Part shown: positions 16,097 to 23,387 of the stretch, one piece after another
Numbering within the stretch: position 1 is the stretch's first letter
How the letters are laid out: every line of letters begins with the position of its first letter
Virus record (IMG/VR): IMGVR_UViG_3300037087_000272
Location: 1-41,526 of that record
Direction: 5' to 3' (one strand)
DNA length: 41,526 nucleotides
DNA from: a virus
Translations under genes and position numbers: made by a program
Notes under the pieces: generated by a model
The model's database searches: none
Told to the model about the DNA's origin: nothing
The model's input: the letters and a program-made list of their open reading frames with translations, nothing else

Positions 16097-16740
16097 AGAG
16101 CCACCTCGCTGAACTTTTTCCCCAGCCATTCTCCCTGGCTGATAATCGTCCCGTGTAGCGCCTTGCACCCGATTACCTCGCCCCAGGGCGTGAGCAGCCG
16201 CCGCTGGCATACCACGTCGTCTCTTTCGGTCAGCCACACCACCACCCATTGGTTTTGCTTGCGCAGCCTGCGCACGGCCGTATCGCACCTGCAGTTCACG
16301 TGGGCCGGTGGATGGTACGCCATCCCCGGGATCCCGGCTGCCTGGTAAGCCAGGTCATTGCCTTGCGCGTAAGCCCTGGTCGTCTCGGTCACCGCCATCG
16401 CCCACGCCCGCGCTGGGTTGTCGTCCAGCACTGGCTTCAGCAGCTCCACCAGGTCGCCCATGCTCTGCCCCGGGGTTTCCATCCAGCTCGCCAGCTTCTC
16501 ACCGACCACGCCCTGGGTGTTGCTCTCGAACTGCGCCAGCAGCTCGTCCGTGTAGCGCCTGGCCCAGCTCGCCGCCTGCTGGTGCACCAGGCTGTTGTCG
16601 AAGACTATCCCCAGTTTCGCCAGCTTCTTCTCTGCCTGCCCGATTCCAACCGCTGCCAGTCCTTGCATACGCGGAGCCACGAACTTCACCAGGAAGTCGT
16701 GCTCTTGCTGCCAGAAATCAGGCGGGAGTGGATTGGGCAT
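16093..16740 (-). CDS. Head morphogenesis protein (Mu F / SPP1 gp7-like)
   Basis: 215 residues from ATG 16740 (MPNPLPPDFWQQEHD), which forms TAATG with the stop of the preceding gene. The C-terminal half carries the minor-head-protein signature: ARAWAMAVTETTRAYAQGNDLAYQAAGIPG then HVNCRCDTAVRRL, including the CxC pair typical of this family. The N-terminal half is helical. Family members associate with the portal and a few copies enter the head. A 178-bp stretch (16318-16495, residues 82-141) is exactly duplicated inside the DUF5131 gene at 25.8 kb. The protein is shorter than typical family members (usually 250 or more), lacking the long N-terminus. Confidence 0.85.
   Translation of the reverse strand: MPNPLPPDFWQQEHDFLVKFVAPRMQGLAAVGIGQAEKKLAKLGIVFDNSLVHQQAASWARRYTDELLAQFESNTQGVVGEKLASWMETPGQSMGDLVELLKPVLDDNPARAWAMAVTETTRAYAQGNDLAYQAAGIPGMAYHPPAHVNCRCDTAVRRLRKQNQWVVVWLTERDDVVCQRRLLTPWGEVIGCKALHGTIISQGEWLGKKFSEVAL
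16318..16495. repeat. 178-bp exact dispersed repeat, copy A (in head morphogenesis gene)
   Basis: Bases 16318-16495 equal 25788-25965 with no mismatch, in the same orientation and the same reading frame. This copy sits in the conserved core of its gene, so it is the likely donor. Confidence 0.97.
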
Positions 16741-17045
16741 TAGGCCTTCTCGATCCAATGCCAGGTGTATGGCTGCGCATCTTCCGAGTAAGTCACAGAA
16801 GTGCAGCGCATCAATAAAGTTTCATTGTTACGCGGGTCAAAATTCATTTCCGAGATGGATGGCTTTACATCATTCAGCCCATCCACAAAGACAGTCAGGT
16901 TGCACAGGCCATTGTCAGGTGCTTTCATAATTGGCTCAGGGCCTTCTGAATCCGGAACGCGCCACACCTTGACCACGATCGCCGGGCGATGTTCGTGGTT
17001 TGGCATCACGAAATGAACTATTCGACCTTCAGTTAAATGTTTCAC
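16740..17045 (-). CDS. Hypothetical protein of the head module
   Basis: 101 residues if started at GTG 17045 (MKHLTEGRIVHFVM), because AAGGAGGAG lies directly upstream at 17057-17049. A TTG start at 17060 would put the ribosome site inside the gene. The sequence has a small barrel-like beginning (GRIVHFVMPN ... RPAIVVKVWRV), reminiscent of short phage/prophage 'HF...HxPAxVxKxW' proteins. It also has SVTYSEDAQPYTWHWIEKA at the end. Its stop forms TAATG with the head morphogenesis start. The function is unknown. It is a small soluble protein without membrane or zinc motifs. Confidence 0.7.
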   Translation of the reverse strand: MKHLTEGRIVHFVMPNHEHRPAIVVKVWRVPDSEGPEPIMKAPDNGLCNLTVFVDGLNDVKPSISEMNFDPRNNETLLMRCTSVTYSEDAQPYTWHWIEKA

Positions 17046-17153
17046 GCTCTCCTCCTTCAATCCTTCAGGTTATGCCAGCCGTCGCTTAAGAAAACCCGGT
17101 GGCAGGGAATAAAATGCCGGTGGAACAATTTCCAAATAAAGTGTTTGATGCTT

Positions 17154-17276
17154 TTAATCATGCTTCATCGCCTCCACAATCCTCTTTCTCAATCCTTCGA
17201 AGTAGCTCAGCAGCTCCCGCTGGAACTCCCGTTCCACCTGGCTACGGGTAGTTTTGCCAGGGAGTGCCTTTGCCAC
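17154..17276 (-). CDS. Possible 40-residue ORF after the portal gene
   Basis: A GTG at 17276 opens a 40-residue frame (AKALPGKTTRSQVEREFQ ... RIVEAMKHD) that overlaps the end of the portal gene by 35 bp and ends at 17154. The peptide looks like a charged amphipathic helix, more protein-like than random shadow sequence. However, there is no clear ribosome site, and the frame is also open upstream in nonsense-like sequence. It could be a truncated remnant of a longer head protein. The remaining gap to 17046 holds nothing recognisable. Confidence 0.3.
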   Translation of the reverse strand: MAKALPGKTTRSQVEREFQRELLSYFEGLRKRIVEAMKHD

Positions 17277-18633
17277 GAAAAAACTTTGCCACGCCAGGCT
17301 CCCCACCTGGCACACTGTATTCATCCTGGGGAGCCGCCGAGGGCCGGTGGCCTGGCGGGATCCCGTCCCGCTCCTGGATGTACCCGGTGTCGTACACCCC
17401 GGATGCCAGGTAGATCTGGTCCACTTGTGCCTTCTGCAGGAAATCCTCATCCGGATCCAGACCAAGCCACTTGAACCGCAGCCAGGGCTTGCGCATGTTG
17501 TGCTGGATGATCCTGGTCAAGATCTTGGACGTGTACTGGGTCACCGGTTGGATCATCGAGCGTTGGTGCACGTCTGCCATGGCGCCTGCGTACCCGGTTC
17601 CGCCCAATCCCTGCCCGCTGGTCAGCCCGAATTCCTGCGGCGCATTGCCGAAGGCCCAGCACGCCAGCTTCATCAGCCACTCGTCCTGGTTGGTCGTATC
17701 CACGTTATCCCGCTTGAACTCGTACACCGGCAGGTTGCTCCCGGTCCCGATCGTTGGGATCCAGTGCATCCGCCGCTGCTGGGTGGTGTCTCCCGCCACC
17801 AGGCTGTCCCAATACTGCTGCCAGGTGTCGATCTGTGGCTGGGTCCACGTCGCCGGTGCTCCAACCAGCGCTTCCGGCACGTTGCCCTCGGTGTAATACC
17901 CCAGGTGATAGGTATCCCGCCGCAACGCCAGGTTGACCGCCAGCATGAAGAACTCGATCGGGCTGGTGCCGTAGGGACTGTTGACGCTGGCATTCATCGG
18001 CCGGTAGATCAGCTCGTCCGTTGTCCAGCTCCCGGCGGGCATGCCGTACAGCACTTGCATGTACCCCGGCGCCGGTGGCGCTGCGATCTTGCCCCGGTAA
18101 TCCAGCACCGGCCGGATTCTGGCCCCATCGATCAGATCCAGCGAGGTCAGCTTGCCCCTCGCCATTTCGGGGTATATGGTCAGCGCATCCGTCACCAGCA
18201 CCTCTTCCAGGAAGGCATTCATCCAGGAATCGAAGTCCATCTGCCCATCCGGATGTTCCAGCAGCGTTACTATCTCGGCAATATCCTTGCCGTAATCGTT
18301 CTTGTCGTTCTTCCCGCTCGGGATCACCTCGTACTCCAGGCTCCGCACCTCGCGCTTGATCAGCTCGATGTTGAGCCGCACTTCCTTGCATGCCAGCGCC
18401 AGGTTGCGCAGCAGTTGGAAGTCCGCCAGGCCGTACCCATAGCGCGGGATGATCACCAGGTTGATCCCCGGTCGGTATTCGAACACCCGCGGCCGGTCCA
18501 GCGGGTTGACCGGCATCACCGGCACGCCCGGGCCGAACATCGTGTTCCGCTGTGCGAGTACGTTTAACGGCGTGGGCTTGCCCCAGTTGCTCACCTGGTA
18601 CTGCCCATCCGGCAAAGTGCTCAAATCGGTCAT
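17242..18633 (-). CDS. Portal protein
   Basis: 463 residues from ATG 18633 (MTDLSTLPDGQYQ), preceded by AAAGGA. An ATG at 18657 in frame is possible but lies inside the terminase gene without a ribosome site. Gene order (terminase, portal, head morphogenesis) and the pattern support the call: SLEYEVIPSGKNDKND, the helix-turn of MDFDSWMNAFLEEVLVTDALTIYPEM, RPVLDYRGKIAAPPAPGYMQ, NSPYGTSPIEFFMLAVNLALRR and YYTEGNVPEALVGAP. These are typical of dodecameric SPP1-like phage portals. The C-terminus is Pro/Gly-rich. The protein forms the vertex ring for DNA entry and binds the terminase. Confidence 0.92.
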   Translation of the reverse strand: MTDLSTLPDGQYQVSNWGKPTPLNVLAQRNTMFGPGVPVMPVNPLDRPRVFEYRPGINLVIIPRYGYGLADFQLLRNLALACKEVRLNIELIKREVRSLEYEVIPSGKNDKNDYGKDIAEIVTLLEHPDGQMDFDSWMNAFLEEVLVTDALTIYPEMARGKLTSLDLIDGARIRPVLDYRGKIAAPPAPGYMQVLYGMPAGSWTTDELIYRPMNASVNSPYGTSPIEFFMLAVNLALRRDTYHLGYYTEGNVPEALVGAPATWTQPQIDTWQQYWDSLVAGDTTQQRRMHWIPTIGTGSNLPVYEFKRDNVDTTNQDEWLMKLACWAFGNAPQEFGLTSGQGLGGTGYAGAMADVHQRSMIQPVTQYTSKILTRIIQHNMRKPWLRFKWLGLDPDEDFLQKAQVDQIYLASGVYDTGYIQERDGIPPGHRPSAAPQDEYSVPGGEPGVAKFFRGKGTPWQNYP

Positions 18634-18646
18634 AATTCCTTTATCT

Positions 18647-20287
18647 TCAAGCGCCATTGGCCACCATCTCCTCTACCGGCAAGTCTTGCCCTACTGCTTC
18701 TTGGGCTGCTTTTCGGGCCTTCATTTCTTCCAGTTTCTTCTTGGCCCATTCGATCCATCCGGCCCCGCCTGCCAGCATCTCCAGGCCGCCGCTTGCCGTG
18801 TCCACCTGGTCGTCGTGTTGGCCGGTCGGGAAATCCAGCATCTCCATCAAAAAGACCTGGTTCCAGGGTCCTCTTACCAGGCGTACTTTTCCGTTTTTGG
18901 CTCGGGTCTGCAGCGGCCTGGCCCGCCGCACTTTGTCTTCATCCGGCGTGATCGGCAGCATGCTCACCGCCGCCAGGTCCTTGTCCTTCAATAAATCCTT
19001 GAGCACCAGCGCCTGGAATGCCACCGTCTCGATGCCCCAGCGCGTGCCCAGCTCATCCGGAGAGACCATGGTCGCCTTCAGGCGCCCTTCGAAGCGGTCC
19101 CAGCCCTTTTCCCGGATCATGTCTCGCAGGTACAGCGTTCCATCCTCGCCCAGCGCTTCCGCCACCGAGGCGTTCCAGTCCGCGCTATTTTTTTCAGAGA
19201 TGGCCACGTCCACGTAGCGCACCCAGTCCAATCCTTCAGGCGCCCGCTCGACGATCGGGAAATCGTCTGCGTTGAAGAACACGCCCTCGCTGGGTCTGGG
19301 CTGCTGTTCGTACAGGCTCCACCAGTCTCCGGATTCACCGGTCGATTCCAGCGTGCTGCGGATCTGGTCCAGGAGCGACGCCGGGAACTCTTCCGGCCAT
19401 AAAGGTGTCTTGCTGCCCGGCTCCCGCCCCAGTGGGTCGCTGAACGGCTTGTACAGCCCCTGCAGCATCGCCTTCCACTGCTCGTCCAGGTTGATGGCGT
19501 ATTCCTTGGCTTCGAGCGGCAGGGCTGGCAGGCTGATGACCTTCCACTGCCTGGCCTTGGGGTCCGTGATCATGCTTTTCAGCATTTCGCCGATTAAGTC
19601 CTCGCGGTGCCATCTGGTGTGAATAATTACAATCGCCGTGCCCCGGCGTACGCGGGACAGCACTGAGGAGGTCATCCACTTCAATACCTTCTTGCGTTCG
19701 GCCGGGTTTTCGGCCTGTTCCCGCAGCTTGAACGGGTCGTCGACCACGATCAAATGCCCGCGCTTGCCGGTCGTGCCGCCGCCCACAGAAGTTGCGATCA
19801 GGCCGCCGCGGTGGGGTTCCGCCAGGTTCCAGGCTGCCTTGGCCTGGCTGTCCGCTGCGATCTGCACCGGCTCTTCCACCACCGATTGCTCGCCGAACAG
19901 CGCTGCAAACTTCTCGCCGGTGATGATCTGCAAGACCTGGCGGCTGCTCTCGGTGCTCAGGTCGGCGCCGTATGCCGTCAGGATCACTTTTGAATCGGGG
20001 CGTTTTCCCAGCAGCCAGGCCGGGAAGAGCTGGGAAACGATGGTCGTTTTGCCGTGCTGCGGTGGCATTTCGATGATCAGGCTGCCGCAGCCTTCCTGGC
20101 CGCTCGTCTCAATGAACTGGTAGACCTCTTCCAGCGCATTGCAAAGCAGCTCGTGCACCGGCCTGGGCAGCCACCAGTCGTACACGTAGGTGCCGAAATT
20201 CAACAGGTGGCGCCGAGCCATCTCTCGAGCAGCTCGCTCTGCAAATGCCAGGTCTGGCGTAATGGTCGGCGCTGTATTATTACTCAT
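18647..20287 (-). CDS. terL: Terminase large subunit
   Basis: A 546-residue ATPase-nuclease that packages DNA. The N-terminal ATPase has a Walker A variant PPQHGKTT (residues 75-82), Walker B LIVVDDP (179-185, D183/D184) and a coupling motif region VIIHTRWHREDLIGEM, where HTRWHxxDL is characteristic of this terminase group. The C-terminal RNase H-like nuclease begins at RYVDVAISEK and closes with HDDQVDTASG, giving the expected acidic residues. The start at 20287 overlaps the small subunit stop by 8 bp with only a weak ribosome site, implying coupling. The length is usual for the family. The last 40 residues are a charged helical tail. Confidence 0.96.
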   Translation of the reverse strand: MSNNTAPTITPDLAFAERAAREMARRHLLNFGTYVYDWWLPRPVHELLCNALEEVYQFIETSGQEGCGSLIIEMPPQHGKTTIVSQLFPAWLLGKRPDSKVILTAYGADLSTESSRQVLQIITGEKFAALFGEQSVVEEPVQIAADSQAKAAWNLAEPHRGGLIATSVGGGTTGKRGHLIVVDDPFKLREQAENPAERKKVLKWMTSSVLSRVRRGTAIVIIHTRWHREDLIGEMLKSMITDPKARQWKVISLPALPLEAKEYAINLDEQWKAMLQGLYKPFSDPLGREPGSKTPLWPEEFPASLLDQIRSTLESTGESGDWWSLYEQQPRPSEGVFFNADDFPIVERAPEGLDWVRYVDVAISEKNSADWNASVAEALGEDGTLYLRDMIREKGWDRFEGRLKATMVSPDELGTRWGIETVAFQALVLKDLLKDKDLAAVSMLPITPDEDKVRRARPLQTRAKNGKVRLVRGPWNQVFLMEMLDFPTGQHDDQVDTASGGLEMLAGGAGWIEWAKKKLEEMKARKAAQEAVGQDLPVEEMVANGA

Positions 20288-20963
20288 CCTGTTTTTCTTC
20301 GGCCTCTTGGTCTTTGCGCTTCTTGGCCATGGCCATCTGCAGCTCGGCGTCGCTGTAGCCGCTCAGATCTTCTGGCTTTGGCTTGGTGAGCTGCACTTCG
20401 CTGTGCGGCACGTAATCCCCCAGCATCTCAAAGGCCAGCTTGCGGTCCGGGTTGCTCCGGTGGTCGCTGTTCGATGCGCTCTCGATCAGCGCCTGGTAAA
20501 AATCGGCCCGGTGCTCCAGCAGCGGCGCCGCCTGCATCAAAGCCACCACCTCGTCGATGCCCGAATTTTTCTTCCGCCAGGTAAAGATCACCCTGGCCCC
20601 GGTCAGCCCCAGCACCTCGATTGCCAGCTTTTCCAGCGTTTCCGGCCACCGTCTTTTGCGTGGCGCCGACGCCCAGGCAATGTACGCCGCCACCCGCCAC
20701 GGCCAGCCGTTATTCCGCAGCAGCGAATAATCCTGCGTCCAATCCGCCGTAACGCGTTGAGCGGCATCTTTCTGCCCCTCTTTCTTGGACTGATTTGCCT
20801 GTGTCTGTGATTCCAAAACCTGCCGCGCCAGCTCTTTGCGCATAAAAACTTCAGCCGGGTTGGGGATTTCGGGGTGCGCATCCTCTGGCCGCACCGCTTC
20901 CGGCACGTCCAATCCCAGCGTCATCTGTTCGAGCTGCTCAGGTTTTAGCCAATCGATTTTCAT
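20280..20963 (-). CDS. Terminase small subunit (probable)
   Basis: A 227-residue protein directly upstream of and overlapping terL. The central part (WRVAAYIAWASAPRKRRWPETLEKLAIEVLG ... ARVIFTWRKKN) looks like an HTH DNA-binding segment. It is followed by a helical oligomerisation-like region with repeated aliphatic residues (VVALMQAAPLLEHRADFYQALIESA, then RKLAFEMLGDY), a pattern seen in small terminases of the phBC6A51 type. The C-terminus is highly charged. It has a good ribosome site (GAGGGAAGG). Role: recognition of the packaging site and handing DNA to terL. The call rests on location plus architecture. Confidence 0.75.
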   Translation of the reverse strand: MKIDWLKPEQLEQMTLGLDVPEAVRPEDAHPEIPNPAEVFMRKELARQVLESQTQANQSKKEGQKDAAQRVTADWTQDYSLLRNNGWPWRVAAYIAWASAPRKRRWPETLEKLAIEVLGLTGARVIFTWRKKNSGIDEVVALMQAAPLLEHRADFYQALIESASNSDHRSNPDRKLAFEMLGDYVPHSEVQLTKPKPEDLSGYSDAELQMAMAKKRKDQEAEEKQDE

Positions 20964-21247
20964 TGCCCTTCCCTCTTCTGGTTCCGGTTCATATTCCTGG
21001 CCGCCGCCACGATCGCCTCAACCCTGGCCCGCACGTTTTCATCGTGGCAACTCAGCTCCTTTGCCACGTTGCCCAGCGCCTCCACCACCGCCTGGTTGCG
21101 TTTCTCATACTCTGCGTCTCGTTTGTCGAGCGCATCCAGGTACCTGGTCTGCATCTCGTTGGCATTCTTTTGCATTTGGAGCGAATACCAGATAAAGATG
21201 GCAACTACCGGTAATTGCAATAAGAAGGACGGCCAGTCTGCTGACAT
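20960..21247 (-). CDS. Small membrane-anchored coiled-coil protein (possible holin/spanin-like)
   Basis: A 95-residue protein with one membrane span at residues 6-23 (PSFLLQLPVVAIFIWYSLQM) followed by a charged coiled coil (NEMQTRYLDALDKRDAEYEKRN) and a basic tail. The topology (short N-out, one TM, long helical tail) resembles bacterial and phage antiholins or i-spanin-like proteins. It overlaps the small terminase start by 4 bp and lies 3 nt after a polytopic holin-like gene. The pair probably forms the lysis-control unit, although the endolysin is far away at 38.8 kb. The assignment is inference from topology. Confidence 0.7.
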   Translation of the reverse strand: MSADWPSFLLQLPVVAIFIWYSLQMQKNANEMQTRYLDALDKRDAEYEKRNQAVVEALGNVAKELSCHDENVRARVEAIVAAARNMNRNQKREGQ

Positions 21248-21250
21248 GCC

Positions 21251-21754
21251 TTATCCGGCCTTTGGCGCTTTAGTCGTTGCGTCTGTGGTCACTTTGGCCT
21301 TTGCCACCACCACGCTGGCCACCGGCGGGGAGTATTGGTAGGTCGTCGAGTTGGTCCACAGCGCCGTTCCCCAGGATATAACCAGCAAGATCAATCCGGT
21401 GCTGTCCGGCGTCACAATCGCCACCACCTTGGTAAACGACAGCACGCCGATGATCACCGCCAGCCCCGTCACTGCCCCCAACATCCCCAAAGATTTGAAC
21501 GTTGGATCTTTCGCAGCCCACTTCTCCCGCCATACCGGCACGTAACTGGCGATCAAAGATAGCGCAGCAGCCGCCACATTTAAAAGCGCAGCCGGTTGCA
21601 GCAAAGTCTTCAGCAGCTCGCTCAACTGCTCCGGCGTTACAGCCCCTGGCGGGTTTTCGCTTTGCGCCCCCACTCTCACCGCCATCACCGCCAAAACAAC
21701 CAGCACGATCCCGAGGATCATCACCAACCTTCCGAGGAAATCTCTTGCCTTCAT
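21251..21754 (-). CDS. Holin-like integral membrane protein
   Basis: A 167-residue protein with an N-terminal hydrophobic segment (LVMILGIVLVVLAVMAVRV, residues 10-28, signal-anchor or signal peptide ending VGA-Q). Three further spans lie near residues 53-72 (AALLNVAAAALSLIASYV), 89-108 (LGMLGAVTGLAVIIGVL) and 118-134 (STGLILLVISWGTAL). A Thr/Ser/Lys tail follows. It has a strong AGGAGG ribosome site. The size and number of spans fit class I phage holins. Upstream lies a palindrome-rich intergenic region that may control it. Alternative: a virion-associated membrane protein. Confidence 0.65.
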   Translation of the reverse strand: MKARDFLGRLVMILGIVLVVLAVMAVRVGAQSENPPGAVTPEQLSELLKTLLQPAALLNVAAAALSLIASYVPVWREKWAAKDPTFKSLGMLGAVTGLAVIIGVLSFTKVVAIVTPDSTGLILLVISWGTALWTNSTTYQYSPPVASVVVAKAKVTTDATTKAPKAG

Positions 21755-21812
21755 CTCATCCTCCTGCCCCGAGGTCTTTTTCGGGGTGCCCTGCCTTTTG
21801 AGCTTAAACGTA

Positions 21813-21846
21813 GAGCGCCGGTTTCCTATATAGGAAACCGGCGCTC
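21813..21846. repeat. Perfect 34-bp palindrome upstream of holin-like gene
   Basis: The 17-nt half-site GAGCGCCGGTTTCCTAT is followed directly by its exact complement. The dyad centre is TATATA. It could be a protein-binding operator or a very stable cruciform/hairpin. There is no run of U after it in either direction, which argues against a simple intrinsic terminator. Confidence 0.9.
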
Positions 21847-22051
21847 ACTCGGTTGATTGGCCCGGGCGTCATCTCCCAGGCCTGCTTTCTTCACGACCGG
21901 CCTTATCGCCCTTTGGGTCGCCGGTCAAAAAAATAATTATCGTTACTAAAAACTGATTAACCGTAAAACCGTAACGTTTTACAAATCTGATTATGACTCT
22001 GATTGAATCCCGCGTCAAGCCCCAGTTTTCCCCCTCATAATTCCCTTCCCC

Positions 22052-22089
22052 GTGGTTATTTTGATCCACTTGTGGATCAAAATAACCAC
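22052..22089. repeat. Perfect 18-bp-arm inverted repeat
   Basis: GTGGTTATTTTGATCCAC (22052-22069) is separated by TT from its exact complement (22072-22089). On the minus strand the transcript would enter through a short U-run, then form the hairpin. That is the wrong order for an intrinsic terminator, so an operator or RNA structural element is more likely. Confidence 0.9.
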
Positions 22090-22103
22090 AATTAAAAAAA
22101 ACT

Positions 22104-22145
22104 CCCCCTCTCCACACGGTGGAGAGGGGGTAAGGGAGTGAGGTT
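22104..22145. repeat. GC-rich palindromic repeat, copy 4
   Basis: CCCCCTCTCCAC (22104-22115) and its complement (22119-22130) have a 3-nt loop, followed by GGGAGTGAGGTT. It lies next to the stop of the 112-residue gene (22147), again in the position just after a stop codon. Confidence 0.75.
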
Positions 22146-22146
22146 C

Positions 22147-22485
22147 TTACTCCGTCCCATACAGCGTGGCCAGCTCCTCGGTCGCCTTCTTCAGCTTCCC
22201 TTCCAGCTCCTCGCACCTGGCCCGCCACCCCAGCGCCTCTCCTCGCAGCTCCTCTTTTTGATCTCGCATTGTCTTCAAAATCCATGCTGCCAGAATCGGC
22301 TCATCGCCTGGAGGCGGAGATCCTGCCGGTTGGTAGCTCTGGAGCACTCCCATCACCCGCGCAAGTTGCTCTTCCTTTACTGCGAACAACATCTCGATGT
22401 GATCGGAGATCTGCATGGCCCTCTCCGAAGTTTGAGCGCTCCAAATTTCACGGACATAATATTTCAAGTCATTCTTTTCTGTCAT
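22147..22485 (-). CDS. Hypothetical coiled-coil protein
   Basis: A 112-residue protein (MTEKNDLKYYVREIWSAQ...) with a good ribosome site (GGAAGG). The N-terminal half is helical (RAMQISDHIEMLFAVKEEQLARVMGVLQSY). A Pro-rich turn (AGSPPPGDEP) leads to a second charged helix (ARCEELEGKLKKATEELATLYG) with heptad spacing. It is the last gene of the accessory cassette before the lysis region. There is no recognisable family. The form suggests a small oligomeric adaptor. Confidence 0.65.
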   Translation of the reverse strand: MTEKNDLKYYVREIWSAQTSERAMQISDHIEMLFAVKEEQLARVMGVLQSYQPAGSPPPGDEPILAAWILKTMRDQKEELRGEALGWRARCEELEGKLKKATEELATLYGTE

Positions 22486-22515
22486 TTATTCGCCTTCCTT
22501 CCTCTCTATCTTCCG

Positions 22516-22570
22516 ACCTGACAGGTTTACACTTGAACCTGTCAGGTTTGCTTTTCAAAACCTGACAGGT
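22516..22570 (-). promoter_or_regulatory. Three-copy ACCTGACAGGT element able to form alternative hairpins
   Basis: Copies at 22516-22528, 22536-22549 and 22557-22570 are alternately direct and inverted (ACCTGACAGGTTT, AACCTGTCAGGTTT, AAAACCTGACAGGT). The middle copy can pair with either neighbour (12-13 bp stems, 7-nt loops) but not both. The third copy overlaps the last codons of the 83-residue gene. The layout is that of an attenuator or an RNA switch between that gene and the 112-residue gene downstream. Alternatively it is a cluster of dyad operators. Confidence 0.55.
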
Positions 22571-22806
22571 CTTCTTTTCGCCTTCCTCGGGTACCAGTAG
22601 ATCGGGTGCACCTTCGCCCCTTCCGGAGCGCTTTCGACCACCACCGCCTTCAGGTGCCACCGGCCCACGTGCATCCCCTTCGTTTGCCGTCGCACCCCCA
22701 CCAGCAGGTAACATCTCCCACCCGGCGTCTCCAGCACATCCCCTTCCTGGATGCTCCTGGGCGAATCGTAATATAGCCCCACCACTGCCCCCGTCGGTGC
22801 TTTCAT
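22555..22806 (-). CDS. Hypothetical small beta-type protein
   Basis: An 83-residue protein (MKAPTGAVVGLYYDSP...). EGDVLETPGGRCYLLVGVRRQTKG and HVGRWHLKAVVVES suggest a compact small beta-barrel, as in phage 'SH3-like' host-interaction proteins. The end is basic (WYPRKAKRRPVRF) and could contact nucleic acid. The start overlaps the stop of the nucleotidyltransferase-like gene by 4 bp. Its last codons are part of a hairpin element. Function unknown. Confidence 0.65.
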   Translation of the reverse strand: MKAPTGAVVGLYYDSPRSIQEGDVLETPGGRCYLLVGVRRQTKGMHVGRWHLKAVVVESAPEGAKVHPIYWYPRKAKRRPVRF

Positions 22807-23387
22807 TTGAGCTCATCCGCACACAGAATCAGAGCATGCCGGACCTCTTTGGGATACTTCGCATTGGCATCCGTGTTCCTCTGAATCTGGAAGTCGATTG
22901 GCAGCCCTGTCACCTGTTTACCCAAGATCGAAAACGCTAGGCACATCGCCGACCATCGACGGTTCAGTATCTCCGGCCGCCCTATTTTTCCGAGCTGACG
23001 TTCATATTCCGCATCTTCGAGGATTAATCGCACGTCCACATCCCGCCACTGCTTGCCCATGGCCGCTGACCCCACCAGGTACGGCCATGCCCCAAAAGCC
23101 TCGTAAACTATTTTTCCAAATTGGTTTAACAAAATCCAGGCGGGCATGCCAACTCCAATAAATTTGTTTTTTGCTTCACCAATTTTTCTCTCACTTTCCA
23201 GGAATAACTTCATCATCCGCATCATTTCCCCTTGCCCTGTCCTGCGTGGCGCCCAGGAAAATATCCTCTCACCCTTCTCCATGTATTTAATCGCCCACAC
23301 CTGCCAGGGCAGTGGCTTCAAGTCCGGGTCCTGCTCCTTCCACCAGTCCAGGAACCCAACGCTGATTAGCATTTTATGTTTGCTCAT
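22803..23387 (-). CDS. Nucleotidyltransferase-like protein
   Basis: A 194-residue protein with a good ribosome site (GGAGGTGAAGG). The C-terminal half shows the nucleotidyltransferase pattern VGSAAMGKQWRDVDVRLIL (GS...DxD), then RRWSAMCLAFSILGKQVTGLPIDFQIQ, as found in phage-encoded minimal NTase-fold proteins. The first 60 residues differ: PLPWQVWAIKYMEKGERIFSW then APRRTGQGE, which echoes a helicase/terminase Q-motif plus P-loop but with the essential GK changed to GQ. It may be a fused remnant. Substrate unknown; an antidefence or DNA/RNA modification role is possible. The start overlaps the upstream gene by 14 bp. Confidence 0.65.
   Translation of the reverse strand: MSKHKMLISVGFLDWWKEQDPDLKPLPWQVWAIKYMEKGERIFSWAPRRTGQGEMMRMMKLFLESERKIGEAKNKFIGVGMPAWILLNQFGKIVYEAFGAWPYLVGSAAMGKQWRDVDVRLILEDAEYERQLGKIGRPEILNRRWSAMCLAFSILGKQVTGLPIDFQIQRNTDANAKYPKEVRHALILCADELK

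Larger units (their letters stand above)
21755..22146. promoter_or_regulatory. 390-bp intergenic region with four palindromes and an AT-rich core
   Basis: No convincing gene is present here. It contains, from left to right: a perfect 34-bp palindrome (21813-21846); an AT-rich stretch (21925-21990) with a GTAAAAC / GTTTTAC inverted pair spaced by 6 nt (21963-21982) and a direct CCGTAA repeat; a perfect 18-bp-arm hairpin (22052-22089); and copy 4 of the GC-rich hairpin repeat. This is the largest gene-free gap in the structural/lysis half. It is the natural place for the late promoter and its operators, though I cannot fix a clear -35/-10 pair. Confidence 0.55.

Noticed and set aside
16318-16495. 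Insertion sequence or MITE as explanation of the 178-bp repeat
   Set aside because: No terminal inverted repeats or target-site duplication at either copy, and copy A is an integral part of a conserved gene.
17254-18567. 437-codon plus-strand ORF opposite the portal gene
   Set aside because: Arg/His/Pro-rich antisense shadow typical of GC-rich genes; the portal on the other strand has clear family sequence.
21869-22285. 138-codon minus-strand ORF through the palindrome region
   Set aside because: Its N-terminal part is an out-of-frame shadow of the 112-residue gene and the rest is palindromic/intergenic sequence; no ribosome site.
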